Source: Ardenticatenaceae bacterium
GTDB lineage: Bacteria; Chloroflexota; Anaerolineae; Promineifilales; Promineifilaceae
Assembly: GCA_020634245.1 (NCBI GenBank)
Contig: JACKCC010000014.1
Span: 62,001 to 126,000, forward strand
Reading direction: 5' to 3'
Length of the DNA: 64,000 bases
Shown here piece after piece: positions 26,543-35,470 of the stretch. The notes beneath the pieces were generated by a model that saw only the letters and a program-made list of their open reading frames with translations, did not search any database and was not told where the DNA came from. The translations under genes were made by a program, and so were the position numbers. Each line of letters opens with the position of its first letter. The first letter of the stretch is position 1.

Positions 26543-26944
26543 ATGATTAAGAAAATTGCTCATATTGCTGTGGTTGTGCCTGATTTGACTGAAGCTAATC
26601 GTTTTTGGGTAGATGCATTGGGATTAGAAATGGATCGCGTGGAAGAAGTGCCGGAACAGGCAGTAGACGTTGCTTTTTTGCCGGTGGGGGAAAGTAACGT
26701 TGAACTGCTGCGCCCGATTGATGAGGTAAGCGGCGTCGCCCGCTACCTGGAAAAGCGCGGCCCCGGCATCCACCACATCTGCTTTGAGGTGGATGACATT
26801 GCGGCCACGCTGGCCCGCCTCAAATCGTTTGACATCCCGCTGATCAATGAAGAACCAACCATTGACCGGCACGGCACGAAAATTGCGTTTGTCCATCCCA
26901 AGGGAACGGGGGGGGTGCTGGTTGAGTTGTATGAACGGCCGTAA
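26543..26944 (+). CDS. mce: Methylmalonyl-CoA epimerase
   Basis: 133 residues from ATG 26543 (ATG 26525 is an alternative adding six residues). Vicinal-oxygen-chelate fold with metal ligands in KIAHIAVVVPDL (His), VELLRPI (Glu), GIHHICFEVDD (His) and VLVELYE (Glu). It converts the D to the L epimer of methylmalonyl-CoA between propionyl-CoA carboxylase and the mutase. Position 34 bases behind the mutase gene supports the assignment. Confidence 0.93.
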   Translation: MIKKIAHIAVVVPDLTEANRFWVDALGLEMDRVEEVPEQAVDVAFLPVGESNVELLRPIDEVSGVARYLEKRGPGIHHICFEVDDIAATLARLKSFDIPLINEEPTIDRHGTKIAFVHPKGTGGVLVELYERP

Positions 26945-27377
26945 CCCTACATTTTCCCATCAAAACAGCAAATTGTGACTTTTGTCATCTTCCAATTGGC
27001 GGCAAAATCTGCTAGGATGTAAGTATAAAGCTACCGTATCAAAAAGGTGAACTGCCGTGAGCCAAACGATTCGAGTAAATAAGATAAACTTGGTGTGTAA
27101 TTCAGGGATTACCCCAGTTATCAATCAGTAGATTACATTTACTCACGCAGGCGCCAGCATACGCTAGCTTTTTTAATTTTCGCGATTTTTAGGAGCAGGT
27201 AGCAAGGGATTTGTCTTCTTACCGCTTCTCTCAGCTGACGAAGGTTTCTATATTTTTTAAATCGTCAGCCCTTATCAGGATATAGCGTTCCCCAAGCAAA
27301 ATGGCCGTTTCGTTTTGCTGGACAAGGAGGTGCCCTATTTCCGAACTACCGTCATTAGCAAGCTTGCTTTAGTCTAG
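26945..27377. other. Long gene-free stretch with possible structured RNA
   Basis: No credible reading frame in about 430 bases, and visibly AT-richer than its surroundings. Structure seen: GAGTAAAT (27073-27080) pairs with ATTTACTC (27137-27144), while CGTGAG (27055-27060) could pair with the overlapping CTCACG (27142-27147), so the two are mutually exclusive. A T-run follows at 27170-27175. Further on, GCTGACGA (27234-27241) pairs with TCGTCAGC (27262-27269). An AGCAAAA/TTTTGCT stem and an SD-like AAGGAGG without a gene come after. It could hold a small RNA or riboswitch; I recognise no family. Confidence 0.4.
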
Positions 27378-27415
27378 AAAAACGGGAGATTGGCCGTAAA
27401 CCAGTCTCCCGTTTT
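27378..27415. terminator. Bidirectional terminator hairpin
   Basis: AAAAACGGGAGA (27378-27389) and TCTCCCGTTTT (27405-27415) give a GC-core stem flanked by A and T runs, so it can act in both directions. It lies between the + strand epimerase region and the minus-strand VWA gene. Confidence 0.75.
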
Positions 27416-27427
27416 GTGTGCTGTTTG

Positions 27428-27458
27428 TTTTCCCGGAAACTTGGAGTTTCCGGGAAAA
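27428..27458. terminator. Terminator hairpin after the VWA lipoprotein gene
   Basis: TTTTCCCGGAAACT (27428-27441) and AGTTTCCGGGAAAA (27445-27458) form a perfect 14-bp stem with a TGG loop. It begins one base after the minus-strand stop codon and carries A/T runs on both sides. Confidence 0.85.
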
Positions 27459-28838
27459 TCATTGCAAGTAGGCCAGTTCTTCTTCCACGATTTTGACGAC
27501 CAGGGCATCCAGTGAGGAAACTGTGTAATCGGAGACATTGAATTCCGTTTCAGTGCCAGTGCTGCCGGGGCCTTCGGCGCCGTAGGTGAGGAAGATGAAA
27601 CGGCCGCCGGTGGCCTGGGCCAGTTGGCGGAAGATGTATTCGCCTTGCGAATCAAGGCCGCTGCTGGCGATGGGGTAGATTTTGATACCGCGTTGGGCGG
27701 CCTGGAACATCTCGGCGGCGTAATGGTTTTGCTGGCCATAATCGAGATGCGGTGGGGCATCGGCCACCAGGAAGATGAGGCTGACGGTGTTGGTGACGCG
27801 CCATTCCGGCTGGTGGATGGCTTCCGACAAGGCCTGGTTCAAATCTTCGGGATAGTCGCCGCCACCATCAGCATAGACCTGGGCCAGATCGGCGGCAAAT
27901 TCGTCAACGTTGGGCGTGAAATCGGTCACGTCGGTCAGATAGGCATCGCCCCGATCACGGTAGGTAACCATGCCAAAACGTACGTTGGGCTGGCTGGGCA
28001 AGGCATCGATTTGGGCGGAGATGGCGCGGATATTTTCCTTAAGCTGGTTGATTTCGTCGGACATGCTGCCGGTGGCGTCGATGAGGAAAAGGACATCTAG
28101 GTTAACGGCATTCCCCCCGTCCCCGCTATTTTCAACCGTCACAAACCATTCCCGCTGCGAACTATTGGCGGGGATGGTGAATGATTGTCCTGCCACCTCG
28201 ACCTGGTATTCATCAGCCTGGATGGGGTAGGCACGAGGGAAGAAGTAGACACGGCCGTCACTATGTGTACGCAAGGTTGCCACTGTCTGGTCGTTAGCGG
28301 TGATAGTAACTTCCTGACCAACGATGGGCTGCTCCTGGCTGTCCTGCACCCAAATTTGATGGCGCCCGCTGACATCCACACGCTCCACATAAGCGCCGCT
28401 GTAATCACGTAAAAAGAGCAGGTAATCGTCCCATTGGGCGTTGTCGTCTACTTCACCGGCGGTAAGACGGCTGTTTTGATCGAGGGTCAGACCGGTGCCG
28501 GTGGCAGCTTCGGCCCGATCGCTCATTTCAGCGGCCGGCGCGGCTGTAGCCATAGGAGCTGCGGCTAAAGCTGTGTCGGCTTCGCCGGCAAAGGATTCTT
28601 CCATTTCAACAACAGTCTCGGTGGTCACACGGGTGGCTTCTACCTTACTGCCGTCAACCGGGGGCGCAGGTGGCTCGTCACCAGCGCGTTCGCTGCCAGT
28701 GGCGGAAACGGGGTTTTCACCGCCGCCGGCTTCTTCAGCCGTTTCTGGTCCCGAAGCACCACAAGCAGTGAGTAAGGCTACTAACAACATCAAAATCAGG
28801 GCAATCGTTAATTGTTTCACAATAGTCAAGCGTTTCAT
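27459..28838 (-). CDS. VWA-domain lipoprotein
   Basis: 459 residues from the ATG at 28838, which has GGAGG eight bases upstream. Signal peptide with lipobox ALLTAC (Cys near residue 26), an acidic low-complexity region to about residue 120, a beta-rich carboxypeptidase-regulatory-like domain, then a von Willebrand A domain starting LDVLFLIDATGSMSDE. The MIDAS metal site DATGSMS is intact (D-x-T-G-S variant). Likely surface-exposed and binding a protein or matrix ligand through a metal. The next two minus-strand genes upstream encode a glycosidase-like protein and a histidine kinase. Function beyond binding is unknown. Confidence 0.85.
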   Translation of the reverse strand: MKRLTIVKQLTIALILMLLVALLTACGASGPETAEEAGGGENPVSATGSERAGDEPPAPPVDGSKVEATRVTTETVVEMEESFAGEADTALAAAPMATAAPAAEMSDRAEAATGTGLTLDQNSRLTAGEVDDNAQWDDYLLFLRDYSGAYVERVDVSGRHQIWVQDSQEQPIVGQEVTITANDQTVATLRTHSDGRVYFFPRAYPIQADEYQVEVAGQSFTIPANSSQREWFVTVENSGDGGNAVNLDVLFLIDATGSMSDEINQLKENIRAISAQIDALPSQPNVRFGMVTYRDRGDAYLTDVTDFTPNVDEFAADLAQVYADGGGDYPEDLNQALSEAIHQPEWRVTNTVSLIFLVADAPPHLDYGQQNHYAAEMFQAAQRGIKIYPIASSGLDSQGEYIFRQLAQATGGRFIFLTYGAEGPGSTGTETEFNVSDYTVSSLDALVVKIVEEELAYLQ

Positions 28839-28913
28839 CGTCAATCCTCCAAAATCAGGTTGGGCGTTCATGGTGATAAGACGATGGATGGGGGGAAATG
28901 GTTCCCGCCCAAA

Positions 28914-28979
28914 GCGGCAAAGTTGCAGGGTAGCAAAGTACCTTGCAACTTTGCCACTCTGCAACTTTGCTACTCTGCC
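28914..28979. repeat. Word-like repeat tract between two minus-strand genes
   Basis: Built from GCAAAGTTGCA, GGTAGCAAAGT and their complements TGCAACTTTGCC, GCTACTCTGCC. GGCAAAGTTGCA and TGCAACTTTGCC form an inverted repeat around 28917-28961. The stop codon of the upstream gene (28970-28972) lies inside the tract. Same vocabulary as the tract at 30429-30512. Confidence 0.75.
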
Positions 28980-30421
28980 CCTGTTAACAGCGCATCAAAT
29001 TCACGGGCGGCATCGGCCATCGCTCCCTGCGGACTGGAGAGGCTGAAGGCCTGCCACTGCTGGTCGTAGTCGAATTGGTCAACGAACCAGCAGAAGGCAT
29101 AGATTTGTGGTTGTTGATTCACTTCGTTGAGGGCGGTGGTCAGCCAGCCGGCGGGGTAATTGTCAGCCGGCGGCCCGACGTGATCGGCACCGTAGGTGTT
29201 GCTGGCGGTGATGTAGACCGGCTTGCCTTGTGTGGTGGGCGCACTGTTGATGATGGCCAGCCAATCCCGGTATACGCGGAAGCCGATTTGCGCACCGTGC
29301 CACTGTTGGCTGAGCAAATCGAGCCCTGGTTCTAACGGCCGTTCCCCCTCCCCAAGTTTGGGCGAATCAGGATTGCCGGGGGCATCGACAGCAAAGCCGT
29401 CCGGCGCGGCCTGGGCAATCCCGGCAGCGGCCCGTTCTTGCGCCGCTTTATCCAGCGCAGCAACCAGCGTGTGGAAGTAGTTGAGCCAGGGGGCGTCGAT
29501 GGTGAACGGCCGTGCCCCATCCATATCCAGTGCCCAGGGCTGTACCGGGCCGACCAGTACCCGCAGCGCCGGGTTTTCGGCGCGGATAACAGCCAGAACA
29601 TTGTCTTGATTGGTAACGGCCGTGCCGTAGCCGTTGAAGACCCGCGCATACCAATCTGGCGTAATTTCACCTTGCCGGCTGTTTAGGGTGACATTGTAAC
29701 TGCTGCTAATGATGATGGCGTACGTGCCATTCAGCCGGTCATCACGAGCGATGCGCCGCACGTAAGCGAGATAATCGGCTAATGCGGCTTCGTCATGGGG
29801 AATGCTTTGAGTTTGAGCGTAATCGACGCGGATGAGGACGTGATGGCCAGCAGCAACTGACTGCTGCACTCGCGCCGCCAGATCGTCAAGACCCCAGTAG
29901 GCAGCGGCGTCCAGTTGAGCGTAGGTCAGTTCGACAACCCAGCCGCTGTGATTATGCCAATCGCGTGCCGGGTTGGGGAAAACGACGCCCAGTTTGGTAG
30001 GGATTTGGGTGGCGGGGAAACGGTTGGTGTTAACGGCCGTGCTCACCACCTTGCTGGCCCAATCGACACAACCCTGATCGCAATCGTGGTAGAAATTGAG
30101 CTGGTAACTGCCGCCTTCAGGCACGGTGAACGACCAGAACCATTCGCCGCCCAGCGGATTGGGTTCATAACGCAAGAATCGGCCTTCCTGGTGGCCATCG
30201 ACCAACAGCTTGACGTGAACCCAGGGCACGGTATCGGCCAGGATAACGGTGGCCGACTCGCCGGGGCGTGGCGGTTCCGGCTCGAACCGGACGCGCGGCC
30301 ATTCCGTCGGCTCTTCATCGAGCATGATGAAAACGTTGCCGGAAATGGGCAGGAGCCAGTAGCCGGTGATCAGAATGAGCAGGAATCCGATTAGGACGAG
30401 ATGTTGGCGTTTAAGGGTCAT
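28970..30421 (-). CDS. Secreted or membrane-anchored glycosidase-like protein
   Basis: 483 residues. One N-terminal membrane segment (HLVLIGFLLILITGYWLLP) is followed by a beta-sandwich-like part (ESATVILADTVPWVHVKLLVDG; NFYHDCDQGCVDW) and then an alpha/beta region that reads like a TIM barrel (WVVELTYAQLDAAAYWGLDDLA; VLIRVDYAQTQSIP; VYITASNTYGADH; IYAFCWFVDQFDYDQQW). I suspect a glycoside-hydrolase-type fold but cannot name a family or catalytic pair. No clear SD. Lies between the VWA lipoprotein and histidine kinase genes in the same direction. Confidence 0.65.
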   Translation of the reverse strand: MTLKRQHLVLIGFLLILITGYWLLPISGNVFIMLDEEPTEWPRVRFEPEPPRPGESATVILADTVPWVHVKLLVDGHQEGRFLRYEPNPLGGEWFWSFTVPEGGSYQLNFYHDCDQGCVDWASKVVSTAVNTNRFPATQIPTKLGVVFPNPARDWHNHSGWVVELTYAQLDAAAYWGLDDLAARVQQSVAAGHHVLIRVDYAQTQSIPHDEAALADYLAYVRRIARDDRLNGTYAIIISSSYNVTLNSRQGEITPDWYARVFNGYGTAVTNQDNVLAVIRAENPALRVLVGPVQPWALDMDGARPFTIDAPWLNYFHTLVAALDKAAQERAAAGIAQAAPDGFAVDAPGNPDSPKLGEGERPLEPGLDLLSQQWHGAQIGFRVYRDWLAIINSAPTTQGKPVYITASNTYGADHVGPPADNYPAGWLTTALNEVNQQPQIYAFCWFVDQFDYDQQWQAFSLSSPQGAMADAAREFDALLTGAE

Positions 30422-30428
30422 GATAAAA

Positions 30429-30512
30429 GTGGCAGAGCAGCAAAGGGGCAAAGTGTTCTGTCACTATGCAACTATGCAACTTTGCCCCTTTGTTACTTTG
30501 CTACCTCTGGCA
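30429..30512. repeat. Word-like inverted repeat tract at the histidine kinase 3' end
   Basis: GCAAAGGGGCAAAGT and ACTTTGCCCCTTTGT pair over 14 of 15 bases; outer words GGCAGAGCAGCAAAG and CTTTGCTACCTCTGGCAG pair as well. Middle: TCACTATGCAACTATGCAAC. The histidine kinase stop codon (30493-30495) lies inside, so its last residues PEVAK are encoded by the repeat. Confidence 0.75.
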
Positions 30513-31572
30513 GGGTAAAGGAAACGGCCGTGCCTGTTTCATTTCCCTCTGCCTTACTTTCAATCATTAGTTCCGATTGGTGACGCCGCAAGATTTCGCC
30601 GACCAGGGCCAGCCCCAAACCGCTGCCTTCGACGTCGGTGCGGACGCGGTAGAGACGCTGGCCGATGTGGGGCAGATGTTCGGCGGGGATGCCCGGCCCC
30701 GTATCGCGGATGATGACGGCGATGCCTGCCGGCACTTTGTGCAGGCTGACTTCGATTTTGTCCCCGGAACGGCCGTATTTCACCCCATTGTCCAGCACAT
30801 TCAAAAAGACCTGCTTGAGCTTGTCGGGATCGGCCAGGACGCGAGACAGCCCGGTGTTGGCTTGCAGGCTGATGGTGATCTGGCACGCTTCGGCCTTCAG
30901 AATGACGTCGGCGATGGCTTCTTCGGCCAGGAGCAGCAGGTCGGTGGGGCGGCGTTCCAATTCGGCCGTGGTCTCTAACCGGCTCAGATCGAGCAGCGAT
31001 TGCACCAGCCGGGCGATGCGGTTGGTTTCCTGATGGATGAGCCGGAGCGAGTTGTCGCGAACGCTGCCCGGTAAATCAGGAGCGCGCAGGACTTCCAAGT
31101 GAGCCAGTACGGCCGTTAACGGCGTGCGCAGTTCATGGGACAAACTGTTCAGAAAAAGCTGTGACGTGCGTTCCGCCTGGCGCTGCTGGCTCAGGTCGGT
31201 GAGCAGCACCAGACTGCCCTGTTCCAGCGCATAAATCCACCAGCTTACAGCCCGGTCGCCGGGCAGGTTGAAGACGCGATAATGGCTGGACGGCCGTTTC
31301 CCATTGACCAAAGATCGGGCATCACGCAGCAGTTCGGCGAGCACCTCGTCGTTGAGCAGGCGTTGGGCGGGGGTGTTGGCGTAGGCAACAGCCGTTTTCC
31401 TGTCTAGCAGCACCAGGCCAACGGGGGCGGAATCCAGGGCGGGGCCGCCCGCTTTGGTTTGCAGGGGAAAGATGGTGCGGCGGTGGTGAACGGCCGTAAC
31501 TGCCAGCCAGCCAATCACCGCCAGCAAAACCAGCACAACAAACAATGCCAGCTTCAAATCAAAAACGATCAT
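30493..31572 (-). CDS. PhoR-type sensor histidine kinase (orphan)
   Basis: 359 residues from ATG at 31572 (a longer frame to 31656 is possible). One membrane segment at residues 7-28, a PAS-like domain (APVGLVLLDRKTAVAYAN), then the HisKA dimerisation helix with the phosphoacceptor in NSLSHELRTPLTAVL (His146), and HATPase_c motifs DNGVKYGRSG (N box), RDTGPGIP (G1) and GSGLGLALV (G2). It would autophosphorylate on an unknown envelope or cytoplasmic signal. No response regulator gene is in the neighbourhood. Confidence 0.9.
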   Translation of the reverse strand: MIVFDLKLALFVVLVLLAVIGWLAVTAVHHRRTIFPLQTKAGGPALDSAPVGLVLLDRKTAVAYANTPAQRLLNDEVLAELLRDARSLVNGKRPSSHYRVFNLPGDRAVSWWIYALEQGSLVLLTDLSQQRQAERTSQLFLNSLSHELRTPLTAVLAHLEVLRAPDLPGSVRDNSLRLIHQETNRIARLVQSLLDLSRLETTAELERRPTDLLLLAEEAIADVILKAEACQITISLQANTGLSRVLADPDKLKQVFLNVLDNGVKYGRSGDKIEVSLHKVPAGIAVIIRDTGPGIPAEHLPHIGQRLYRVRTDVEGSGLGLALVGEILRRHQSELMIESKAEGNETGTAVSFTLPEVAK

Positions 31573-31793
31573 ACCGGTCCAATTGTATCGGTTCAGTCGC
31601 TGGCTTACGAACTTGTTATATGATTGGATACGGCCGTAACGCCAGGCATCTATCATTCCGTATCGAATGCCGGATGAAGAATGAGTGACGAGCGACTTTC
31701 CCGTACCGCAAGCGTATAGATGACGGCAGATGTCCGTCTAATTGAGCAGGAGACGTTCAAGTATAGTTGCACTGGAGAAACTGGAGGTAATAC
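31573..31793. other. Divergent intergenic region
   Basis: Between the minus-strand histidine kinase and the + strand small membrane protein genes. I see one ACGGCCGT at 31630 and a TATAGT (31762-31767) without a well-placed -35. Nothing else recognisable. Confidence 0.4.
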
Positions 31794-31901
31794 ATGTACA
31801 TCATTGGTTTAATGACATTGGTTTTGGGCGTTGGTCTGCTGATTGCGAATTTTGCAACGGCCGTTTACGTGGCAATGCGTGACGAAGGCAATTGGAGTTA
31901 A
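31794..31901 (+). CDS. Tiny single-helix membrane protein, 35 residues
   Basis: ATG 31794 has CTGGAGGTAA just upstream, a near-ideal SD at six bases. The product is MYIIGLMTLVLGVGLLIANF followed by ATAVYVAMRDEGNWS: one hydrophobic segment (about residues 3-27) with a short charged tail. A second tiny membrane protein gene starts one base after the stop. Its size and form recall accessory subunits of membrane complexes, but no family is recognised. One ACGGCCGT encodes its TAV. Confidence 0.6.
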   Translation: MYIIGLMTLVLGVGLLIANFATAVYVAMRDEGNWS

Positions 31902-31902
31902 G

Positions 31903-32001
31903 ATGAGTCTGGTTTTGATCCGGGCTTTATTACTTGGCGCGTTTTTAGTCGCCGTTATTGGCGTGGCCGTTTTCTTCCTTCTGCGCGACCGGGAAAAATA
32001 A
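31903..32001 (+). CDS. Tiny single-helix membrane protein, 32 residues
   Basis: ATG 31903 follows the preceding stop by one base, with GGAG (31893-31896) inside the upstream gene as SD, implying coupled translation. It has one membrane segment (LVLIRALLLGAFLVAVIGVA and a few more residues) and the positive tail LLRDREK, so N-out/C-in topology is likely. Together with the previous gene it makes a pair of miniature membrane proteins 64 bases ahead of a penicillin-binding protein gene. Confidence 0.6.
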   Translation: MSLVLIRALLLGAFLVAVIGVAVFFLLRDREK

Positions 32002-32065
32002 TCCAACTCGCAAACTCGTTGCGTGTATATTTGCCGTCCGCCTTTTTGCCGGTTAACATCCAGGT

Positions 32066-34876
32066 ATGGGCGATTACGAATTCAAATATCTGCGCCAACA
32101 CCAGTCCTCGCCACCGCAAAAATCCGAAAAAAAGGACAAAAAGCCTCACGGCTGCGTCCGTATCCTCCTCTTTTTTGTCCAACTAGGTCTTATTGGCCTG
32201 ATTTTGGCCATTCTGGCATTTCTGGGCAGCTACATTTATCTCAGCAACGAACTGTCCGGGGCCATTGACCAGATTGCCACTTACCGGGGAACCGGATTGG
32301 GCGGTACGCCCCGCTTTTACGACCGCAACGGCACACTCCTTTTTGAACTGCACACCACTGAAAAGCGGCGCTGGCTGGCTTATTCGGAAATACCGCAGGT
32401 AGTGATTGATACGGCCGTTGCCGTAGAAGACGATACTTTCTGGACCAATCCCGGCTTTGATCCGGCGGCGATTGGTGCGGCTGTCGTTAGCAACTATCGC
32501 AATCAGGGCGGCCGGCCTGTGGGAGCCAGCACTATTACCCAGCAGTTGGTGCGCCATATCGTCTTCACCTACGAAGAGCGCGTTACCGCCAGCTACCAGC
32601 GTAAAATCCGCGAAATCTTCCTGGCCTTTATCATGACCCAGCAGCGCAGCAAACAAGAGATTATTCAGATGTACCTGAATGAAATCTACTACGGCAACCT
32701 GGCTTACGGCATTGAAGCTGCGGCTCAAACCTATTTCGGCAAATCGGCGTTGGACCTCAACCTGGCTGAAGCCGCTTTTCTAGCCGGACTGCCCCAGGCC
32801 CCATTCGATTGGGATCCATATACCAATTTCGAAGGGGCCAAAGAACGGCAGGAATTTATCCTGGATTTGATGGTGGATGAAGGCTACGTCGATTACATCG
32901 AGGCAGAGGTAGCCAAGGGAACACCCCTTCATTTGCAGCCGCTCATCACTGTCGCTGATGAAGTTGCCGATGTAGTTCTGGAAGCGCCCCATTTCATCCT
33001 CTATGCCCAGCAGGAATTGGAACGGCGTTACGGTCCCGATGCTTTGGTGCGCGGCGGCTGGCAGGTGACGACCAGTCTCGATTTGAACATTCACAAGATG
33101 GCTGAACAGGCCGCGCGTGACCAGGTTGCGGCCCGCGCCGTCGAACACGACGTCAGTAACGCTTCGGTCGTTATCCTCAAACCAGGCACAGGCGAAATTT
33201 TAGCGATGGTGGGCAGTCTGAATTATTTTGACGACTCGATTGACGGCCAGGTAAATGTGGCTCTCCAGCCGCGCCAGCCGGGCAGCAGCATTAAACCCAT
33301 CACCTACGCGGCGGCGATGGAACGAGGCTGGACGACGGCCGACGTACTCTGGGACGTGCCCATCGTGTTGGATTTGGGGGATGGGGAGACGATGAAGCCG
33401 GTGAATTATGACGGCCGTTACCACGGTCCTCTACTTCTTCGCGATGCGCTGGCCAACAGTTACAACATCCCGCCTATTCAACTGATTCGTGATATTGGTG
33501 TCTCCACCTTTATTGCTACGGCCCGCAAGCTGGGCGTCGAATCCTTGCAAGAGCCGCCAGGCTTTTACGGCCTGGCTCTTACCCTGGGCGGCGGCGAAGT
33601 ACCTTTGCTGGAAATGACGCACGCCTATGCGACCCTGGCCAACGGCGGCCAAAAACCGCGCCTCACCAGCATCCTCAAAATTACCGACAGCCGCGGCAAT
33701 GTCATTTATGATTTGCAGCAAGATCGGGTTGTACCGGCCAATGCCATTAATCCGGGCATTGCTTACATCATCACCAACATTTTGGATGATGATAAGGCGC
33801 GTGTTCCGGCGATGGGTGTCAACAATCCGCTGGATTTGCCTTTTCCGGCGGCGGCCAAGACGGGCACGACTAATGATTACCGTGACAATTGGACGATTGG
33901 TTATACGCCCGGTGTTGTTATAGGGGTATGGATGGGCAATTCTGACGGCCACCCTATGCGTAATTCGTCTGGTTTGCAGGCGGCCGCCCCCTTATGGCGG
34001 CGCATCATGGAAAGTATTTACGCGGATGAGGCGATGAAAAGCAGCCTAATGATTAACGGCGGTTTTCCACCGGCCGAATTTACGCAACCGCCCACTATTG
34101 AAGCGCGCCTGGTCTGCTTACCGCAGGGAACGGGGGGTAGTCAATGTACGGCGACGCGGACGGATTTGTTCCTGGCGAATGCGCCGCTGCATGGTTTTTC
34201 TCGTGTTCCCTATAACATTAATGCGGGAGCCAACCCCGGTGCCTGGACTCTGGTTACGCAACCGCTGTTGGCTGAGGATGCGCAGCGGATTTCGCAGCCA
34301 GCTTTGTTTGATGGCGCGGAACCGCCTCGGCCGACAGAATGCGTGTTGAATATGTCCAGTCCGCCGGAGGGCGCTGGCGCGCGCCTTTATTTACCTATTC
34401 CGCCCTTTTACCCGGATGAGGTGCGGGCGAGGCTCTGGGTGCAGGGAACGAGTTACCGCATGGCCCCGCCTTCTGTGTGTCCATTGGGGACGACGACTTC
34501 TTTTGCGGCCGGCAGCAGCGGCAGCACAGGAACAGGAGAAGGTGGTGAAGTACCGCCACCAGTTGGCAGCAGCTATCGCATTACGTCGCCGATGGCTGGG
34601 CAGCAGGTGAGTGGATTGGTAGAGGTTACGGGGACGGCCCAATTCGATCCGGCGCAGGTGCAATATTATAAGCTGGAGATTGGATACGGCCGTTCCCCCA
34701 CCGAATGGACCACTTTTGGCACTACACACAGCCAGCCTGTTGTGAACGACGTTCTGGAACAGCTTCATGCCGACGCTTTATCGCCCGGCGATTATGTAAT
34801 TCGTTTAATCTTGGTGGGTAACGATGGCAATTTTGCCGGCTCCCCCCACGCAGTTCCGATTACAATAGTCAGGTGA
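32066..34876 (+). CDS. Class A penicillin-binding protein (PBP1A-like)
   Basis: 936 residues, bifunctional peptidoglycan synthase. Basic cytoplasmic tail, membrane anchor about residues 32-58, GT51 glycosyltransferase (AVEDDTFWTNPGFD; GASTITQQLVRH; QEIIQMYLNEIYYGNLAYGIEAAAQTYFGK), then transpeptidase with SSIK (nucleophile about Ser407), SYN and KTGTTNDYRDNW (about Lys598). The C-terminal ~250 residues hold a Gly/Ser linker and a beta-sandwich-like domain (YRITSPMAGQQVSGLVEVTGTAQF) often seen at the end of Chloroflexota PBPs. Acts outside the membrane in cell wall synthesis. Confidence 0.95.
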   Translation: MGDYEFKYLRQHQSSPPQKSEKKDKKPHGCVRILLFFVQLGLIGLILAILAFLGSYIYLSNELSGAIDQIATYRGTGLGGTPRFYDRNGTLLFELHTTEKRRWLAYSEIPQVVIDTAVAVEDDTFWTNPGFDPAAIGAAVVSNYRNQGGRPVGASTITQQLVRHIVFTYEERVTASYQRKIREIFLAFIMTQQRSKQEIIQMYLNEIYYGNLAYGIEAAAQTYFGKSALDLNLAEAAFLAGLPQAPFDWDPYTNFEGAKERQEFILDLMVDEGYVDYIEAEVAKGTPLHLQPLITVADEVADVVLEAPHFILYAQQELERRYGPDALVRGGWQVTTSLDLNIHKMAEQAARDQVAARAVEHDVSNASVVILKPGTGEILAMVGSLNYFDDSIDGQVNVALQPRQPGSSIKPITYAAAMERGWTTADVLWDVPIVLDLGDGETMKPVNYDGRYHGPLLLRDALANSYNIPPIQLIRDIGVSTFIATARKLGVESLQEPPGFYGLALTLGGGEVPLLEMTHAYATLANGGQKPRLTSILKITDSRGNVIYDLQQDRVVPANAINPGIAYIITNILDDDKARVPAMGVNNPLDLPFPAAAKTGTTNDYRDNWTIGYTPGVVIGVWMGNSDGHPMRNSSGLQAAAPLWRRIMESIYADEAMKSSLMINGGFPPAEFTQPPTIEARLVCLPQGTGGSQCTATRTDLFLANAPLHGFSRVPYNINAGANPGAWTLVTQPLLAEDAQRISQPALFDGAEPPRPTECVLNMSSPPEGAGARLYLPIPPFYPDEVRARLWVQGTSYRMAPPSVCPLGTTTSFAAGSSGSTGTGEGGEVPPPVGSSYRITSPMAGQQVSGLVEVTGTAQFDPAQVQYYKLEIGYGRSPTEWTTFGTTHSQPVVNDVLEQLHADALSPGDYVIRLILVGNDGNFAGSPHAVPITIVR

Positions 34877-34903
34877 CCGTCATTTCCAAAATGACGGTCA
34901 CCT
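34871..34903. terminator. Bidirectional terminator hairpin overlapping the PBP stop codon
   Basis: AGGTGACCGTCATT (34871-34884) and AATGACGGTCACCT (34890-34903) form a perfect 14-bp stem with loop TCCAA. The TGA of the PBP gene lies in the left arm. It separates the convergent PBP and FKBP genes. Confidence 0.8.
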
Positions 34904-34911
34904 AAAGATTT

Positions 34912-35412
34912 CTAGTGTGAGTGTCCTGCGCCATGGGCGTGGCCATGGGACAGTTCTTCACTGGTCGCATGGCGTACACCGGCAATTTTTACGTCAAAAT
35001 AAAGGGTTTCGCCGGCCAGAGGATGATTAAAATCAAGAACAACCCCATCGGGACGAATTTCGTAGATGTAGGCTTCGATGATTTGGCCCGATTCTGTATC
35101 ACGCATATGCAGCCCCATACCTTCGGTTAATTCCATATCGTCTGGAAAAACGTCCAGTGGGTATTCCTGATAAGCGTCATCATCTGATTCGCCATAGCCT
35201 TCGGCTGGGGAGACGGTTACTTTTTTGGCGTCGCCAACCTGCATACCATAAAGTTCTTTTTCCAGACCAGGAATGATTTGGCCACGGCCGTGTAAAAATT
35301 CCAGAGGTTCGCCTCCCTCCGAGCTGTCGATAACTTCGCCGTTATCCAATGTTAAGGTGTAATCCATGCTGACAACCATATTATCAGCTACGGTCAAAGA
35401 TTCTGTACTCAT
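34912..35412 (-). CDS. FKBP-type peptidyl-prolyl isomerase, SlyD-like
   Basis: 166 residues. FKBP halves around an inserted flap: VSMDYTLTLDNGEVIDSSEGG and LEFLHGRGQIIPGLEKELYGM, then the IF (chaperone) domain and HPLAGETLYFDVKIAGVR, the SlyD hallmark. The C-terminus HGHAHGAGHSH is a short metal-binding tail, likely nickel or zinc. It catalyses proline cis/trans isomerisation and acts as a cytosolic folding chaperone. Confidence 0.93.
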   Translation of the reverse strand: MSTESLTVADNMVVSMDYTLTLDNGEVIDSSEGGEPLEFLHGRGQIIPGLEKELYGMQVGDAKKVTVSPAEGYGESDDDAYQEYPLDVFPDDMELTEGMGLHMRDTESGQIIEAYIYEIRPDGVVLDFNHPLAGETLYFDVKIAGVRHATSEELSHGHAHGAGHSH

Positions 35413-35441
35413 TTCATACCATCCTTATCGGTTAATTTCAA

Positions 35442-35470
35442 AACATAATGAGGCTGACTATCCGGCACAA
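35442..35470 (-). promoter_or_regulatory. Probable promoter of the SlyD-like gene
   Basis: On the minus strand TTGTGC (35470-35465) and TATGTT (35447-35442) are 17 bases apart, about 30 bases ahead of the start codon. An imperfect hairpin with arms ACCATCCAAAC and GTTTAGATGGT follows upstream near 35476-35503. Confidence 0.45.
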
